DNA of 62,785 nt from Lacticaseibacillus suibinensis (GCF_003946175.1 NZ_RHOK01000015.1:1-62785); one strand, 5' to 3'; counted from the first letter of the stretch, positions 1 through 9,138 are shown. Notes: a model not told the origin generated them from the letters alone. Translations and numbers: made by a program.

Positions 1-1
1 G

Positions 2-61
2 TTGAGCGTCCGTGAATATGAGGACCCGTTTAGAAGCAATCACGCAGCTAAGAAAAAGTAG
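2..61 (+). CDS. tnpA: IS200-type Y1 transposase TnpA, C-terminal fragment
   Basis: The second frame from the window edge reads 19 codons and a TAG stop at 59-61. The peptide starts LSVREYEDPF and ends in AAKKK. LSVREYEDPF is the C-terminal signature I associate with single-domain TnpA transposases of Lactobacillaceae IS200 elements, which cut and rejoin single-stranded DNA with one tyrosine. The catalytic part lies outside the window. The gene is cut by the window edge and need not be broken in the genome. Confidence 0.7.
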   Translation: MSVREYEDPFRSNHAAKKK

Positions 62-188
62 CCAGATTGGGACACGAGCCTCTTCCAGAGGCAGTTAAAG
101 TGGCAATCGCAGTAGGCCTTGAACGCAGTGAATGAGGCCAGCGCCTTGACACGCAGCCAGTAGCGGGGGCTTATAGCCCCAGTGAAAA

Positions 189-207
189 CCACCCGTTTTA
201 CGGGTGG
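189..207 (+). repeat. IS right-end subterminal hairpin
   Basis: The palindrome CCACCCGTTTTACGGGTGG has a 7-8 bp stem, is flanked by AAAA on the left and followed by a T-run. It is the expected right-end imperfect palindrome of an IS200/IS605 element. It could also act as a transcription terminator for tnpA. It differs from the left-end copy at 62,686 only in the loop and the closing base pair. Confidence 0.75.
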
Positions 208-352
208 TTTTTATTGTGCCGCTTCAACCACATCCTTAACGGGTGTTGCAGTGTCGTCACGAACGAATTCAATGTGAAACAGCCTAATTGAACAAGCAAG
301 GTCGGTGGGCATTGGCGTAAGGAAGTCGAACAGAAGAGAAAAAATCAATTTA

Positions 353-506
353 GGGCAGGGTCGCCGGAGGAGAAATGGCTCAGTGGTGAATTTGTTCTTA
401 GCCAACGGGTTTGGTTGGCTTAGAACAAGCCGCGACTTTGAGACTTGGAGAGGCTCAAAGCGCTGGCCACCACGTTCCAGCCATTTCTGCGGAGGCGGCC
501 CTGCCC
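353..506. repeat. 154-bp branched palindromic element, copy 1
   Basis: Outer arms at 353-380 and about 479-506 are reverse complements with few mismatches (GGGCAGGG against CCCTGCCC at the tips). Inside lie two smaller hairpins: GTTCTTAGCCAAC with GTTGGCTTAGAAC, and CTTTGAG with CTCAAAG. The whole could fold as a three-way or four-way junction. A second copy of exactly the same length lies at 9480-9633. The rest of 213-668 holds no gene I can support. Confidence 0.75.
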
Positions 507-591
507 GGCGGTTAACGCGGTTGAAGCCAGTCGGCTAAAACCGGTTAGCCCTCACTGCCTGCTGGCTAGAATAGGTATTTCACTGCCTGTG

Positions 592-600
592 TGGTACACT
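592..600 (+). promoter_or_regulatory. Extended -10 promoter of rnjB
   Basis: TGGTACACT at 592-600 is an extended -10 (TG, one base, then TACACT). No good -35 is present at the right distance. It lies 68 bp before the rnjB start codon. This is a sequence match only. Confidence 0.4.
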
Positions 601-668
601 GTTAAAAGGAATAATTCGTTGCCAAGTGATTGGCGAAAGAACCTAATCTAATTTAACGAGGTGCTCAC

Positions 669-2351
669 ATGAGTAAAATCAAAGTGGTCGCACTCGGCGG
701 CGTGCGTGAGAACGGTAAAAATATGTACGCCATCGAAGTAGACGACCAAATTTTCGTTGCCGATTTTGGGCTGAAATACCCGGACAACGAGCTACTGGGA
801 ATCGATGTTGTGATTCCTGATCTCACTTACCTGGAAGAAAATGCCGATAAAATCGCCGGCATCTTTCTGACTCACGGTCACGCCGACGCGATTGGCGCGC
901 TGCCGTATTTTGTCAGCGAACATCCAGTGCCGGTCTTTGGCTCCGAGTTGACCATTGCGATGGCCAAGCTCAACATGACCGCCAGCCCGAAAGCCAAGAA
1001 ATTCCGCGATTTCCATGTGATCACTGAGAAGTCGGTGATTGATTTTGGCAAAATCAAGGTGTCCTTCTTCCCAACGACCCACAGCATTCCCGGGAGCTTA
1101 GGGATTGTCATCGAAACGCCAAATGGTTCGATTGTTTACACCGGGGACTTCAAGTTTGACCAAAGCGCCTCGCCGAAGTACCACACGGACCTTTCGCGTC
1201 TAGCCAAAATCGGCGACCGGAAAGTATTGGCATTGCTGTCTGATTCTAACAATGCGGAATCGCCATACCGCAGTGCCAGCGAACACGAAATCTACGATCA
1301 CATCAACGAAACTTTCCGCTACCATGAAGGTCGGGTGATCGTGGCCAGTGTCGCCAATAACATTCAGCGCATCCAGCAGGTCATTAACGCAGCTGCGGCC
1401 AACAATCGCCGCGTCGTTTTGACGGGCCGCGAAGTGGAGCGGGTCGTCAAAACCGCTATTCGGCTCAAGGATATCGTGTTGCCAGACGAAGGCATTATTG
1501 CCACCACCAAAGAGCTAAAGACCATGAAGCCGGAAGAGACCGTGGTGCTTGAAACCGGGCGCATGGGCGAGCCGCTGAAGTCACTGCAACGGATGGCCAC
1601 CAATAAGCATCGGTTGGTACACATTCACGAAGGCGACTTGGTTTATATCACCACCACCATTTCGCACGCCATGGAAACCATGGCCGCCCGTACCCGTGAT
1701 ATGATTTATCGCGCTGGTGGTGAAGTCAAGGCCATCTCGGAAGACATCCACGCCAGCGGTCACGCGAATAAGGACGACTTGCAGTTGATGATCAACTTGC
1801 TGCGGCCGCGCTTCGTCATTCCTGTGGAAGGTGAGTATCGCCTGCTGGAAGCCCATGCCGAGATTGCTAAAGATGCCGGTATTCCAGCCGAGAATGTCAT
1901 CATTCCAAACGTCGGCGACATCATCAGCTACGAAAAAGGCAAGATGCATCTCTCTGGCCATGTCGATGCCGGTAATACCATGATTGACGGTATCGGTGTC
2001 GGCGACATTGGCAACATCGTTTTGCGTGACCGCAAGATGCTGGCCGAAGATGGGATTTTCATTGCGGTCGTCACCATCGACCGCAAGAAGAAGAAGATCG
2101 TGGCCAAGCCGAAGATTCAAAGCCGCGGGTTCGTTTACATGAAGACCTCCCGTGACCTGCTTAACGAAAGCGGCGAGCTCGTGGCCAAAACCGTGCAAAA
2201 ACAATTGGACAACAAGTCCTTTGACTGGAGCACTTTGAAGCAGGCGGTGCGTGATGATTTGAGCCGGTTCTTGTTTGATCACACGAAACGCCGGCCGGTG
2301 ATCTTGCCTGTGATTATGGAAGTGAACCAAAATAGTGCTAAGCGGCAGTAG
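669..2351 (+). CDS. rnjB: Ribonuclease J2
   Basis: A metallo-beta-lactamase/beta-CASP ribonuclease of 560 residues, the usual RNase J length. RNase J proteins degrade and process RNA by 5'-3' exo- and endonuclease action in the cytoplasm; J2 forms a complex with J1. The metal-binding motif reads HGHADA at 69-74, so the final histidine of the canonical HxHxDH is alanine. GDFKFD and SGH motifs are kept. The altered motif, and the absence of the small rpoY gene that normally precedes rnjA, favour J2 over J1. The ATG follows an AACGAGGTG ribosome-binding site. It appears to be transcribed alone, with a terminator just downstream. Confidence 0.88.
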   Translation: MSKIKVVALGGVRENGKNMYAIEVDDQIFVADFGLKYPDNELLGIDVVIPDLTYLEENADKIAGIFLTHGHADAIGALPYFVSEHPVPVFGSELTIAMAKLNMTASPKAKKFRDFHVITEKSVIDFGKIKVSFFPTTHSIPGSLGIVIETPNGSIVYTGDFKFDQSASPKYHTDLSRLAKIGDRKVLALLSDSNNAESPYRSASEHEIYDHINETFRYHEGRVIVASVANNIQRIQQVINAAAANNRRVVLTGREVERVVKTAIRLKDIVLPDEGIIATTKELKTMKPEETVVLETGRMGEPLKSLQRMATNKHRLVHIHEGDLVYITTTISHAMETMAARTRDMIYRAGGEVKAISEDIHASGHANKDDLQLMINLLRPRFVIPVEGEYRLLEAHAEIAKDAGIPAENVIIPNVGDIISYEKGKMHLSGHVDAGNTMIDGIGVGDIGNIVLRDRKMLAEDGIFIAVVTIDRKKKKIVAKPKIQSRGFVYMKTSRDLLNESGELVAKTVQKQLDNKSFDWSTLKQAVRDDLSRFLFDHTKRRPVILPVIMEVNQNSAKRQ

Positions 2352-2358
2352 CCGTTCA

Positions 2359-2385
2359 AACCTGGAGCTTAGCTTCAGGTTTTTT
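2359..2385 (+). terminator. Terminator after rnjB
   Basis: AACCTG and CAGGTT pair around a short inner stem (AGCT/AGCT), followed by a T-run. It lies 8 bp after the rnjB stop. Confidence 0.75.
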
Positions 2386-2466
2386 CTATGCTTGGAAGCG
2401 CTCAAGCCGGATATTTTTTTCTAGCGCAAACATTGGTATGATGGTAACCAAAGGGGAGTGAAGCGC

Positions 2467-3381
2467 ATGGGAAAAATCGTGCCTTTGCCAAATAGTGGCA
2501 GCCGCCATATGAGCCTTGGCGTTTCTGCCTTGCAGAAGCAGAACTACGCCAGTGCCGTGGCGCATTTAGAAAAGGCGTATAAGGAAACGCCGGTGTTTGA
2601 AGTGGCCCGGCCACTGGTCAAAGCGCTGGTGGGACTGCATCAAAGTCGTGAAGCCTTGCCTTACGTCAGTGAGTATATGGAAGATTTCTTGGCCGGCGAT
2701 AGCACCACTAAGTTGTTGTTTGAAGTTTTGCTGGACCTGCCCGATTACCGGTTTGCCTGGGCGGTGTTACATCATGTGGAGGCTAAAAACGCCGCCGTTT
2801 TTGAGCAGCAAATTACGGCCGCTGAAACGGCTGATCTCACCGCGCATGGGGATGAGATTGCAGATCTGGCCCGGCGGTTGCGCCATCTGGGTGGATTAAG
2901 CGCGCATGAGCAGGAACAACTGATTCAGCAACTTGGGCGCTTGCCGAAAGCCAAAATCATCGAGGCAGCCAAGCCCAATTTGGTTGATCCAGATGTCCAT
3001 CCCGCCATTCGCGTTAGCCTGTTAGACGCGCTGACGGCAGTGGGGGAAGCAACGCCAGTTCAAGTGACGAGTTACCAGACCACTGCCGAGGTCATTCCCA
3101 GTGCGCTACCTGGCGTGATGAATGATCCGACCATGCTGCAAGTGCTGAATCAAATTCAGCTCCAAGTCGGCTTAGCGGATCCCGAGCTGATGAAGGCTAC
3201 CGTGGAAACGTTGCGCTTTGAGCTGGGTTACCTTTATCCCTTTATTGGAGAGGCTGTGCCAGATCCCAAGCATTTTGCTGCCAGTTATCTCAACCGCGAT
3301 CGGCCCGAGGTGACCGCCGAAGAGCACGCCTTGTTTGAATGGTTAGGGACGCAGACCCAGGCTTTGACCGCGCTAAGTTGA
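2467..3381 (+). CDS. Tetratricopeptide-repeat-like protein
   Basis: About 304 residues, rich in Ala and Leu and probably all helical. The N-terminal part (SLGVSALQKQNYASAVAHLE) looks like a TPR helix pair, so a scaffold or chaperone-like role is possible. I know no enzyme motif in it. The ATG at 2467 is preferred over a GTG at 2458 because AGGGGAG sits 8 bp before it. A -10-like TATGAT lies at about 2437. The gene sits alone between rnjB and tuf, a position I associate with lactobacilli. The fold is inferred from residue pattern only. Confidence 0.7.
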   Translation: MGKIVPLPNSGSRHMSLGVSALQKQNYASAVAHLEKAYKETPVFEVARPLVKALVGLHQSREALPYVSEYMEDFLAGDSTTKLLFEVLLDLPDYRFAWAVLHHVEAKNAAVFEQQITAAETADLTAHGDEIADLARRLRHLGGLSAHEQEQLIQQLGRLPKAKIIEAAKPNLVDPDVHPAIRVSLLDALTAVGEATPVQVTSYQTTAEVIPSALPGVMNDPTMLQVLNQIQLQVGLADPELMKATVETLRFELGYLYPFIGEAVPDPKHFAASYLNRDRPEVTAEEHALFEWLGTQTQALTALS

Positions 3382-3445
3382 GCGGCTGAACAGTGGCAGG
3401 AGCGCCTCAAAAGACGTGTAAAGCAAAAAAACTTGACTAGGATGG

Positions 3446-3474
3446 TTTACAAAACCGGGGGTTCTCGGTATAAT
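3446..3474 (+). promoter_or_regulatory. tuf promoter P1
   Basis: TTTACA (3446-3451), 17-bp spacer, TATAAT (3469-3474). This is a near-consensus sigma-A promoter, as expected for one of the most strongly expressed genes. Confidence 0.8.
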
Positions 3475-3509
3475 CATTTTCGGAATTCATTTCCAGCCAA
3501 AATATTGTT

Positions 3510-3538
3510 TTGGTATTTTGGCGTGAATGTAGTAAGAT
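3510..3538 (+). promoter_or_regulatory. tuf promoter P2
   Basis: TTGGTA (3510-3515), 17-bp spacer, TAAGAT (3533-3538). Its first 14 bases, TTGGTATTTTGGCG, recur exactly at the rpsA promoter (54,965). Confidence 0.55.
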
Positions 3539-3606
3539 AGAACGTAAAGGATTACGGGCGGCTTTGCCTGTGTCTTTACGAAAATATACAGGAGGTTCGT
3601 TTTTTC

Positions 3607-4797
3607 ATGGCTGAAAAAGAACACTATGAACGCACTAAGCCCCACGTAAACATTGGTACGATTGGGCACGTTGACCACGGTAAGACTACTTTGACCGCGG
3701 CTATCACCAAGGTACTTTCCGAAAAGGGCCTCGCTAAGGCGCAGGACTACGCATCAATCGATGCTGCCCCAGAAGAAAAGGAACGTGGCATCACGATCAA
3801 CACCGCCCACGTTGAATACGAAACCGAAAAGCGTCACTATGCGCATATCGATGCCCCAGGGCACGCGGACTACGTTAAGAACATGATCACCGGCGCTGCT
3901 CAGATGGATGGTGCGATCTTGGTTGTTGCGGCTACTGATGGCCCAATGCCACAGACCCGTGAACACATCCTGCTGGCTCGTCAGGTTGGTGTTGACTACA
4001 TCGTTGTCTTCCTGAACAAGACCGACTTGGTTGACGATGACGAATTGATCGACTTGGTTGAAATGGAAGTTCGTGAACTTCTGTCCGAATACGATTTCCC
4101 TGGTGACGATATTCCTGTTATCCGTGGTTCAGCCCTCAAGGCACTTGAAGGCGACAAGGAACAAGAAAAGGTTATCGAAGAACTCATGGACATCGTTGAT
4201 GAATACATCCCAACCCCAGTTCGTGATACCGACAAGCCTTTCTTGATGCCTGTTGAAGACGTCTTCACCATTACTGGTCGTGGGACGGTTGCTTCTGGTC
4301 GTATCGACCGTGGGACCGTTAAGATCGGTGACGAAGTCGAAATCGTTGGTCTGAAGGACGAAGTTCTGAAGTCCACCGTTACTGGCCTTGAAATGTTCCG
4401 TAAGACTCTTGACTTGGGTGAAGCCGGCGATAACGTTGGTGTTCTGCTTCGTGGTGTTAACCGCGACCAAGTTGTTCGTGGTCAGGTCCTGGCAAAGCCA
4501 GGTTCCATCCAGACCCACAAGAAGTTCAAGGGTGAAGTTTATATCCTGACGAAGGAAGAAGGCGGCCGTCACACGCCATTCTTCTCCAACTACCGTCCTC
4601 AGTTCTACTTCCACACCACCGACGTTACCGGTGTGATCGAACTGCCAGAAGGTGTTGAAATGGTTATGCCTGGCGACAACGTTACGTTCGAAGTCGACAT
4701 GATCGCGCCAGTTGCTCTTGAAAAAGGTACGAAGTTCACCGTTCGTGAAGGTGGCCGTACTGTTGGTGCCGGGGTCGTTTCTGAAATCCTCGACTAA
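3607..4797 (+). CDS. tuf: Elongation factor Tu
   Basis: A 396-residue translation GTPase that carries aminoacyl-tRNA to the ribosome. It has the P-loop GHVDHGKT at 20-27, the DAPGH switch II motif, the NKTD specificity motif near 137, and domains II and III to the C terminus. Length is normal. A strong AGGAGG ribosome-binding site lies before the ATG. Codon use is highly biased, with few rare codons. It is monocistronic: two promoters upstream and a strong terminator at 4808. Confidence 0.98.
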   Translation: MAEKEHYERTKPHVNIGTIGHVDHGKTTLTAAITKVLSEKGLAKAQDYASIDAAPEEKERGITINTAHVEYETEKRHYAHIDAPGHADYVKNMITGAAQMDGAILVVAATDGPMPQTREHILLARQVGVDYIVVFLNKTDLVDDDELIDLVEMEVRELLSEYDFPGDDIPVIRGSALKALEGDKEQEKVIEELMDIVDEYIPTPVRDTDKPFLMPVEDVFTITGRGTVASGRIDRGTVKIGDEVEIVGLKDEVLKSTVTGLEMFRKTLDLGEAGDNVGVLLRGVNRDQVVRGQVLAKPGSIQTHKKFKGEVYILTKEEGGRHTPFFSNYRPQFYFHTTDVTGVIELPEGVEMVMPGDNVTFEVDMIAPVALEKGTKFTVREGGRTVGAGVVSEILD

Positions 4798-4807
4798 TTC
4801 AACCTTT

Positions 4808-4840
4808 AACAGCGTTTCGCTTCGGCGAGGCGCTGTTTTT
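4808..4840 (+). terminator. Terminator after tuf
   Basis: Long GC-rich stem (AACAGCG with CGCTGTT, plus an inner CGC/GCG) around a TTCG-type loop, followed by T5. Confidence 0.85.
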
Positions 4841-4949
4841 GATTATTAAGATGAAAATCGTTCAACATAAAATAAATAAGATGAGTTTTACTTAACGCTG
4901 GCAGACCGGTACCATGAAGTTATCGTAAGCAATGAAAGGACGCGGTCAC

Positions 4950-6137
4950 ATGAAGTTTGCCAGTCGAGTTGCCACCACCATGCAGTCAGGGTTAGATGAA
5001 CTCTTCACTGCCCCGGATCCTGAACTCATCTCGTTTGCCGGCGGGTATCCTGATACCACCATGTTTCCCCAGGGAGCATTGCAGGCGGCGTTTGCGCAAG
5101 CCACTGCTGAACCGGCCGCATTTCAATATGGCGATAGTTGGGGCTTACCTAAACTGCGCGAGCACATTGCTGCGTGGCTACAAGCAGATGGCATTGGGGC
5201 CACGGCGCAGGATGTGCTTTTGACCCAAGGGGCGCAGCAAGGCATTGATCTCGCGGCTAAGATGCTCCTTAATCCTGGTGACGGCTTGGTGGTCGAGGCG
5301 CCAACCTACTTAGGCGCGCTGGCTGCTTTCAACGCGTATGAACCGCATTACTATGAAGTACCAATGGCCGCGGATGGCATGGACTTAACCGAGTTGCAGA
5401 AGGTTTTGATGACCCACGACGTCAAAATGATTTATACCGTGCCGGATTTTCAGAATCCGACAGGTGCGGTCATGTCTTTGGCCAAGCGTAAAGCCCTGAT
5501 TGCCTTGGCCAATAAGTATGACGTCATCATTTTGGAGGACGGGCCGTACCGCTGGCTGCGGTATCAAGGCGAGTCGCTGCCACCGCTTAAGCATTTTGAC
5601 ACCCAAGGGCGCGTGATTTTTCTCGGTAGCATGTCCAAAATTCTGGCGCCGAGTTTGCGCTTAGGGTGGATGGTCGCCGACGCGGAGCTTTTAGAAGCGG
5701 CAGCGGCATTGCGCGGGGCTAGTGATGTCGAATCGAGTCAGTTGGTTCATCGGGCCGTGGCGCTGTACCTGGAACAAAATGACTTTGAGGCCCATCTGAA
5801 CCAACTCCGTCAGTGCTATGGCGCCAAGCTCAAGCTGATGCATCATGCCCTCAGTGCGCAGCTACCAGAAGGGTACCAACTGAGTCAGCCGGCGGGTGGG
5901 TTCTTCCTGTGGTTGACGGCGCCAGCTGGCGTGGATATGACGATGCTACAGGCGCAGCGGTTGACCCCAGCGCATGTGAGTGTGGTACCGAGCAAAAACC
6001 TCACCCCTTCGCATCAGTTGCTCAATGGCGCCCGTTTGACCTTTGCGGCGCCGCCAACGGCCAAGATTGAACCAGGCAGTGCCCGGTTGACCGCCGCCTT
6101 AGCGGCCACTGCGACGGCCCAGGCCCATCGTGCTTAG
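4950..6137 (+). CDS. PLP-dependent class I aminotransferase
   Basis: A fold-type I aminotransferase of about 395 residues, related to LysN/2-aminoadipate and aromatic transaminases (the MocR-like catalytic domain without a DNA-binding domain). The PLP lysine is in GSMSK (about K230), and PDFQNPTG is the typical cofactor-binding motif. The substrate is not readable from sequence; an aromatic, branched-chain or aminoadipate amino acid is likely. ATG 4950 is chosen over 4932 because AAAGGA lies 9 bp before it. It stands alone with its own terminator. Confidence 0.85.
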   Translation: MKFASRVATTMQSGLDELFTAPDPELISFAGGYPDTTMFPQGALQAAFAQATAEPAAFQYGDSWGLPKLREHIAAWLQADGIGATAQDVLLTQGAQQGIDLAAKMLLNPGDGLVVEAPTYLGALAAFNAYEPHYYEVPMAADGMDLTELQKVLMTHDVKMIYTVPDFQNPTGAVMSLAKRKALIALANKYDVIILEDGPYRWLRYQGESLPPLKHFDTQGRVIFLGSMSKILAPSLRLGWMVADAELLEAAAALRGASDVESSQLVHRAVALYLEQNDFEAHLNQLRQCYGAKLKLMHHALSAQLPEGYQLSQPAGGFFLWLTAPAGVDMTMLQAQRLTPAHVSVVPSKNLTPSHQLLNGARLTFAAPPTAKIEPGSARLTAALAATATAQAHRA

Positions 6138-6142
6138 CGTTA

Positions 6143-6167
6143 ATACCGGCCTAGTGCCGGTATTTTT
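6143..6167 (+). terminator. Terminator after the aminotransferase
   Basis: ATACCGGC and GCCGGTAT form a perfect 8-bp stem with a 4-base loop, followed by T5. Confidence 0.85.
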
Positions 6168-6263
6168 GTGGGGAATTTGACCATAGTCGCTGCGAAAATT
6201 GACCGCTTGCTAGGCTGAAGTTTGCTACAATGAAACATGAAAACGTCACCACAGGAGGTCTAT

Positions 6264-7055
6264 ATGCTTCAACTTGTTGCAGTGGATATGGATGGCACTT
6301 TTTTGCGCTCTGATCAGGACTATGATCGGGCCCGTTTTGCTAAGGTCCATCAAATGCTAACTAATCACGGCGTGCGCTTCGTGGTCGCCAGTGGTAATCA
6401 GTATTATCAGCTAAAAAGCTTTTTTGAAGCTTATCCGGAAACGATTTATGTGGCCGAAAATGGCGCCTACATCCGCGATGAAACGCAAACCTATGCGGTG
6501 CACACCTTTACCCCAGCTGAAACGGCTAAGATTACCGCTATTTTGACGAGCCATCCCGAATTGAAAATCGTCGCGTGCGGCGTGAAAAGTGGCTATGTCC
6601 GCGCCAGCGAAGGCGAGGCTTTTATCACCAATACCAGACGCTACTATCATCGACTGGCGGTGCAGCCCACCCTTGAGGTGACGGATGATGACATTCTCAA
6701 GTTCGGGATGAACTTTCCGCCTGAACGCACCGAGGAATTCCTGCAGGTGCTCGGTGAGGAACTCAAGGGCCTGGCGGTGGCGACTTCCAGTGGCCATGGC
6801 GATATTGATATTATTCAACCCGGCCAGCATAAAGCCGCCGGCCTGGCCGAACTGGGCCAGGTGCTCCATATTCCCCTCGCGAATATGGCGGCGTTTGGCG
6901 ATGGGGGCAACGACCTTGAAATGATCAAGGAAGTTGGCTTAGGCGTGGCGATGGCCAACGCCCAACCTGCGGTCAAGCAAGCGGCAGCTGCCCAGACATT
7001 GGACAATAACGCGCAAGGCGTGCTGGCGTTTCTCGAAGATTATTTTAAAGACTAA
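6264..7055 (+). CDS. Cof-type HAD-family phosphatase
   Basis: A HAD-IIB hydrolase of 263 residues. Motif I is VDMDGT (nucleophile D8, acid/base D10), and the C-terminal motif GDGGNDLEM binds Mg2+. These enzymes dephosphorylate sugar phosphates or flavin-type metabolites; the substrate cannot be told here. The ATG at 6264 follows AGGAGG at 6252-6257, so an earlier in-frame ATG at 6237 is rejected. The next gene is also a phosphatase, but a terminator separates them. Confidence 0.88.
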   Translation: MLQLVAVDMDGTFLRSDQDYDRARFAKVHQMLTNHGVRFVVASGNQYYQLKSFFEAYPETIYVAENGAYIRDETQTYAVHTFTPAETAKITAILTSHPELKIVACGVKSGYVRASEGEAFITNTRRYYHRLAVQPTLEVTDDDILKFGMNFPPERTEEFLQVLGEELKGLAVATSSGHGDIDIIQPGQHKAAGLAELGQVLHIPLANMAAFGDGGNDLEMIKEVGLGVAMANAQPAVKQAAAAQTLDNNAQGVLAFLEDYFKD

Positions 7056-7061
7056 GCATGG

Positions 7062-7085
7062 CGCCGCGGGAGACGCGGCGTTTTT
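7062..7085 (+). terminator. Terminator after the HAD phosphatase
   Basis: CGCCGCG and CGCGGCG form a perfect 7-bp stem followed by T5. The next start codon is only 16 bp later, so this may attenuate rather than fully stop transcription. Confidence 0.75.
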
Positions 7086-7100
7086 GAATGAGGCGAGGAC

Positions 7101-7667
7101 ATGAAGACGTTATATTTGATGCGGCATGGCGAAACGTTATTTAATCAATTGCGGCGCATTCAAGGTTGGTGCGATTCACCCTTGACCGCCAAGGGCATTG
7201 GCCAAGCCTTGGCTGCCCGGCAGTGGTTCGCAGCGCAAGGCATTACGCTGGATGAAGCTTATTGCTCCACTGCTGAGCGGGCAACTGACACCTTGGAGCT
7301 GGTCACCAAACTGCCTTATCTTCGCAAAAAGGGCTTGCGCGAGCATGGTTTTGGCCAATTTGAAGGCCAACCGGAATACCTGAATCCGACGCCGCCCTAT
7401 GGGGACTTTTTCGTGCCTTGGGGCGGGGAAAGTGATGCCCAGCTTGAAGCGCGCATCACCCAAACCATCGGTACCATCATGGAACAAGCCACCGGGGCCA
7501 ATATTTTAGTGGTGTCACATGCTGGCGCTTGCCACACTTTTTTGCAGCATTATGCCCCTAATCAGTTGCATCAGCGCCTGCCGAATGCGGGTATTATCAT
7601 CTTTGATTACGTGCAAGGGGACTTTAAGCTGCGCCAGATTGTTGACCCGCAAAATGCCCAGGCGTGA
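7101..7667 (+). CDS. Histidine phosphatase family protein (phosphoglycerate mutase-like)
   Basis: 188 residues with the RHGE motif at 8-11 (phosphorylated His9) and a second histidine in VVSHAGA. This is the cofactor-dependent PGM/acid phosphatase fold. It is shorter than glycolytic PGM (about 230), so a broad-specificity phosphatase is more likely. GAGGCGAGG precedes the ATG. It could be co-transcribed with the HAD phosphatase if the terminator between them is leaky. Confidence 0.85.
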   Translation: MKTLYLMRHGETLFNQLRRIQGWCDSPLTAKGIGQALAARQWFAAQGITLDEAYCSTAERATDTLELVTKLPYLRKKGLREHGFGQFEGQPEYLNPTPPYGDFFVPWGGESDAQLEARITQTIGTIMEQATGANILVVSHAGACHTFLQHYAPNQLHQRLPNAGIIIFDYVQGDFKLRQIVDPQNAQA

Positions 7668-7696
7668 ATATGACGTAAAGTTTTTTTACTTGTCAG

Positions 7697-7726
7697 CCCG
7701 CGTTGCGTTTACAAATGCGGGTTTTT
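7697..7726 (+). terminator. Terminator after the histidine phosphatase, overlapping the tig promoter
   Basis: CCCGCGTT and AAATGCGGG pair around a 9-base loop, followed by T5. The loop contains the -35 box of the tig promoter. Confidence 0.8.
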
Positions 7727-7736
7727 CGCGTATAGT
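7708..7736 (+). promoter_or_regulatory. tig promoter
   Basis: TTTACA (7708-7713), 17-bp spacer, TATAGT (7731-7736). It lies 48 bp upstream of the tig ATG. The -35 is in the loop of the preceding terminator. Confidence 0.75.
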
Positions 7737-7783
7737 ATGGAAAGTATGCAATACGAATAACATAATTTAGTCGGAGGGATATC

Positions 7784-9121
7784 ATGGCTGCAAATTGGGA
7801 AAAGAAGGGCGACACAGACGGCGTCCTGACTTTTGAAATCGCACAAGATAAGATCAAAGAAGGTCTGGACAAAGCGTTCAACCGCGTTAAGAAGAACCTG
7901 AACATTCCAGGTTTCCGGAAGGGCCACGTGTCTCGCACCGTGTTCGACCGCATGTACGGCGAAGCGGCATTGTACGAAGATGCCTTGAACATTGTTTTAC
8001 CAGACGCTTACGATGCTGCTATCGCTGAAGCCGGCATCAATGCCGTTGACCAGCCAAAAATCGACATCGACAGCATGGACGAAGGCAAGCCTTGGGTAAT
8101 CAAGGCCACTGTCACTGTGGCGCCAGAAGTAACGCTGGGCGACTACAAGGGCATCACCGTTGACAAGCAGGATCGCACCATTAGCGATGCTGATGTTGAC
8201 GCTGAACTGACCAAGAAGCAGGAAAGCCAGGCCGAACTGGTGCTCAAGGAAGACGGCGCGGCTGAAAAAGGCGACACCTTGACCATCGATTATGTCGGCA
8301 CCGTTGACGGCAAGGAATTCGATGGCGGTTCTGCTAAGAACTACGCCTTGGAATTGGGCTCTAACTCCTTCATTCCTGGTTTTGAAGATCAGCTGATTGG
8401 CGCCAAGGCTGGCGATGAAGTCACCGTCAAGGTTACCTTCCCAGAAGATTACCAAGCCAAGGATTTGGCCGGCAAAGATGCCGAATTCAAGACCACCGTT
8501 CACGAAATCAAGAGCAAGGAATTGCCTGCCTTGGACGATGATTTTGCCAAGGATCTGGACGACGAAGACGTTGAGACGCTTGAAGAACTGAAGCTGAAGA
8601 TCAAGTCTGACTTGCAAGCCAAGAAGGACGAAGAAGCAGACGATGCCATTCAAGAACAGGCGATTGCGAAGGTCGTTGACAACGCCACGATCCCGGCTAT
8701 TCCCCAAGCCATGATTGACACCGAAGTGGACAACCAGATGAACCAATACCTGGGTTCCATGCAGCAACAGGGCATCGATCCAAAGATGTACTACCAGCTG
8801 ACTGGCACTTCCGAAGCCGACTTGAAGAAGCAATTTGCTTCTAACGCTGAAAGCCGCGTCAAGACCAACTTGGTTCTTGAAGCAGTCGTTAAAGCGGAAA
8901 AGATCGAACCAACCGAAGACCAAGTCAAGGGTGAAATCAAGCGCTTGGCTGGCGAATACAACATGGAAGAAAAGGCCGTTCGTCGCGCCTTGACCGATGA
9001 TATGTTGAAGCATGATATCGGCGTTCAAGATGCCATCACGGTCATCACCGACTCAGTCAAGGAAGTTGCCCCAAAGGCAGCTGACAAAGCCGACGCCGAT
9101 AAGGAAGACGCTGACAAGTAA
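7784..9121 (+). CDS. tig: Trigger factor, ribosome-associated chaperone
   Basis: A 445-residue chaperone that binds nascent chains at the ribosome exit tunnel. The N-terminal ribosome-binding domain contains the signature region [22 protein letters not shown]-type prolyl isomerase domain follows at about 150-245 ([19 protein letters not shown]), then the helical substrate-binding arms. The C terminus ends in a short acidic tail rich in Asp, Lys and Ala. Length is normal. A GGAGGG ribosome-binding site precedes the ATG. clpX lies downstream as in many Firmicutes, but here a small ORF and about 760 bp of repeats lie between. Confidence 0.97.
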   Translation: MAANWEKKGDTDGVLTFEIAQDKIKEGLDKAFNRVKKNLNIPGFRKGHVSRTVFDRMYGEAALYEDALNIVLPDAYDAAIAEAGINAVDQPKIDIDSMDEGKPWVIKATVTVAPEVTLGDYKGITVDKQDRTISDADVDAELTKKQESQAELVLKEDGAAEKGDTLTIDYVGTVDGKEFDGGSAKNYALELGSNSFIPGFEDQLIGAKAGDEVTVKVTFPEDYQAKDLAGKDAEFKTTVHEIKSKELPALDDDFAKDLDDEDVETLEELKLKIKSDLQAKKDEEADDAIQEQAIAKVVDNATIPAIPQAMIDTEVDNQMNQYLGSMQQQGIDPKMYYQLTGTSEADLKKQFASNAESRVKTNLVLEAVVKAEKIEPTEDQVKGEIKRLAGEYNMEEKAVRRALTDDMLKHDIGVQDAITVITDSVKEVAPKAADKADADKEDADK

Positions 9122-9138
9122 CCTTGTGTCACGCAAGG

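Larger units (their letters stand above)
1..212 (+). mobile_element. IS200/IS605-type insertion sequence, right end
   Basis: The window opens inside an insertion sequence: the last codons of a Y1 transposase gene, about 125 bases of downstream sequence, then a palindrome (189-207) followed by T-rich sequence. IS200/IS605 elements have no terminal inverted repeats and instead carry subterminal hairpins recognised by TnpA. The hairpin here has almost the same stem as one at 62,686-62,704 near the other edge of the window. The exact right cleavage site cannot be fixed from sequence alone; 212 is an estimate. Confidence 0.75.

Noticed and set aside
353-506. tRNA gene or other cloverleaf RNA
   Set aside because: Far too long, no anticodon arm, no T-loop GTTCGAATC-like motif and no CCA end.
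305-651. Two short plus-strand open frames in the rnjB upstream region
   Set aside because: They run through the palindromic element and lack ribosome-binding sites; the element explains the open frames.
1581-2405. A 274-codon open frame antisense to rnjB
   Set aside because: No ribosome-binding site and no recognisable protein pattern; it also runs through the rnjB terminator.
7997-9028. A 343-codon open frame antisense to tig
   Set aside because: Same codon-bias shadow; the sense gene is certain.
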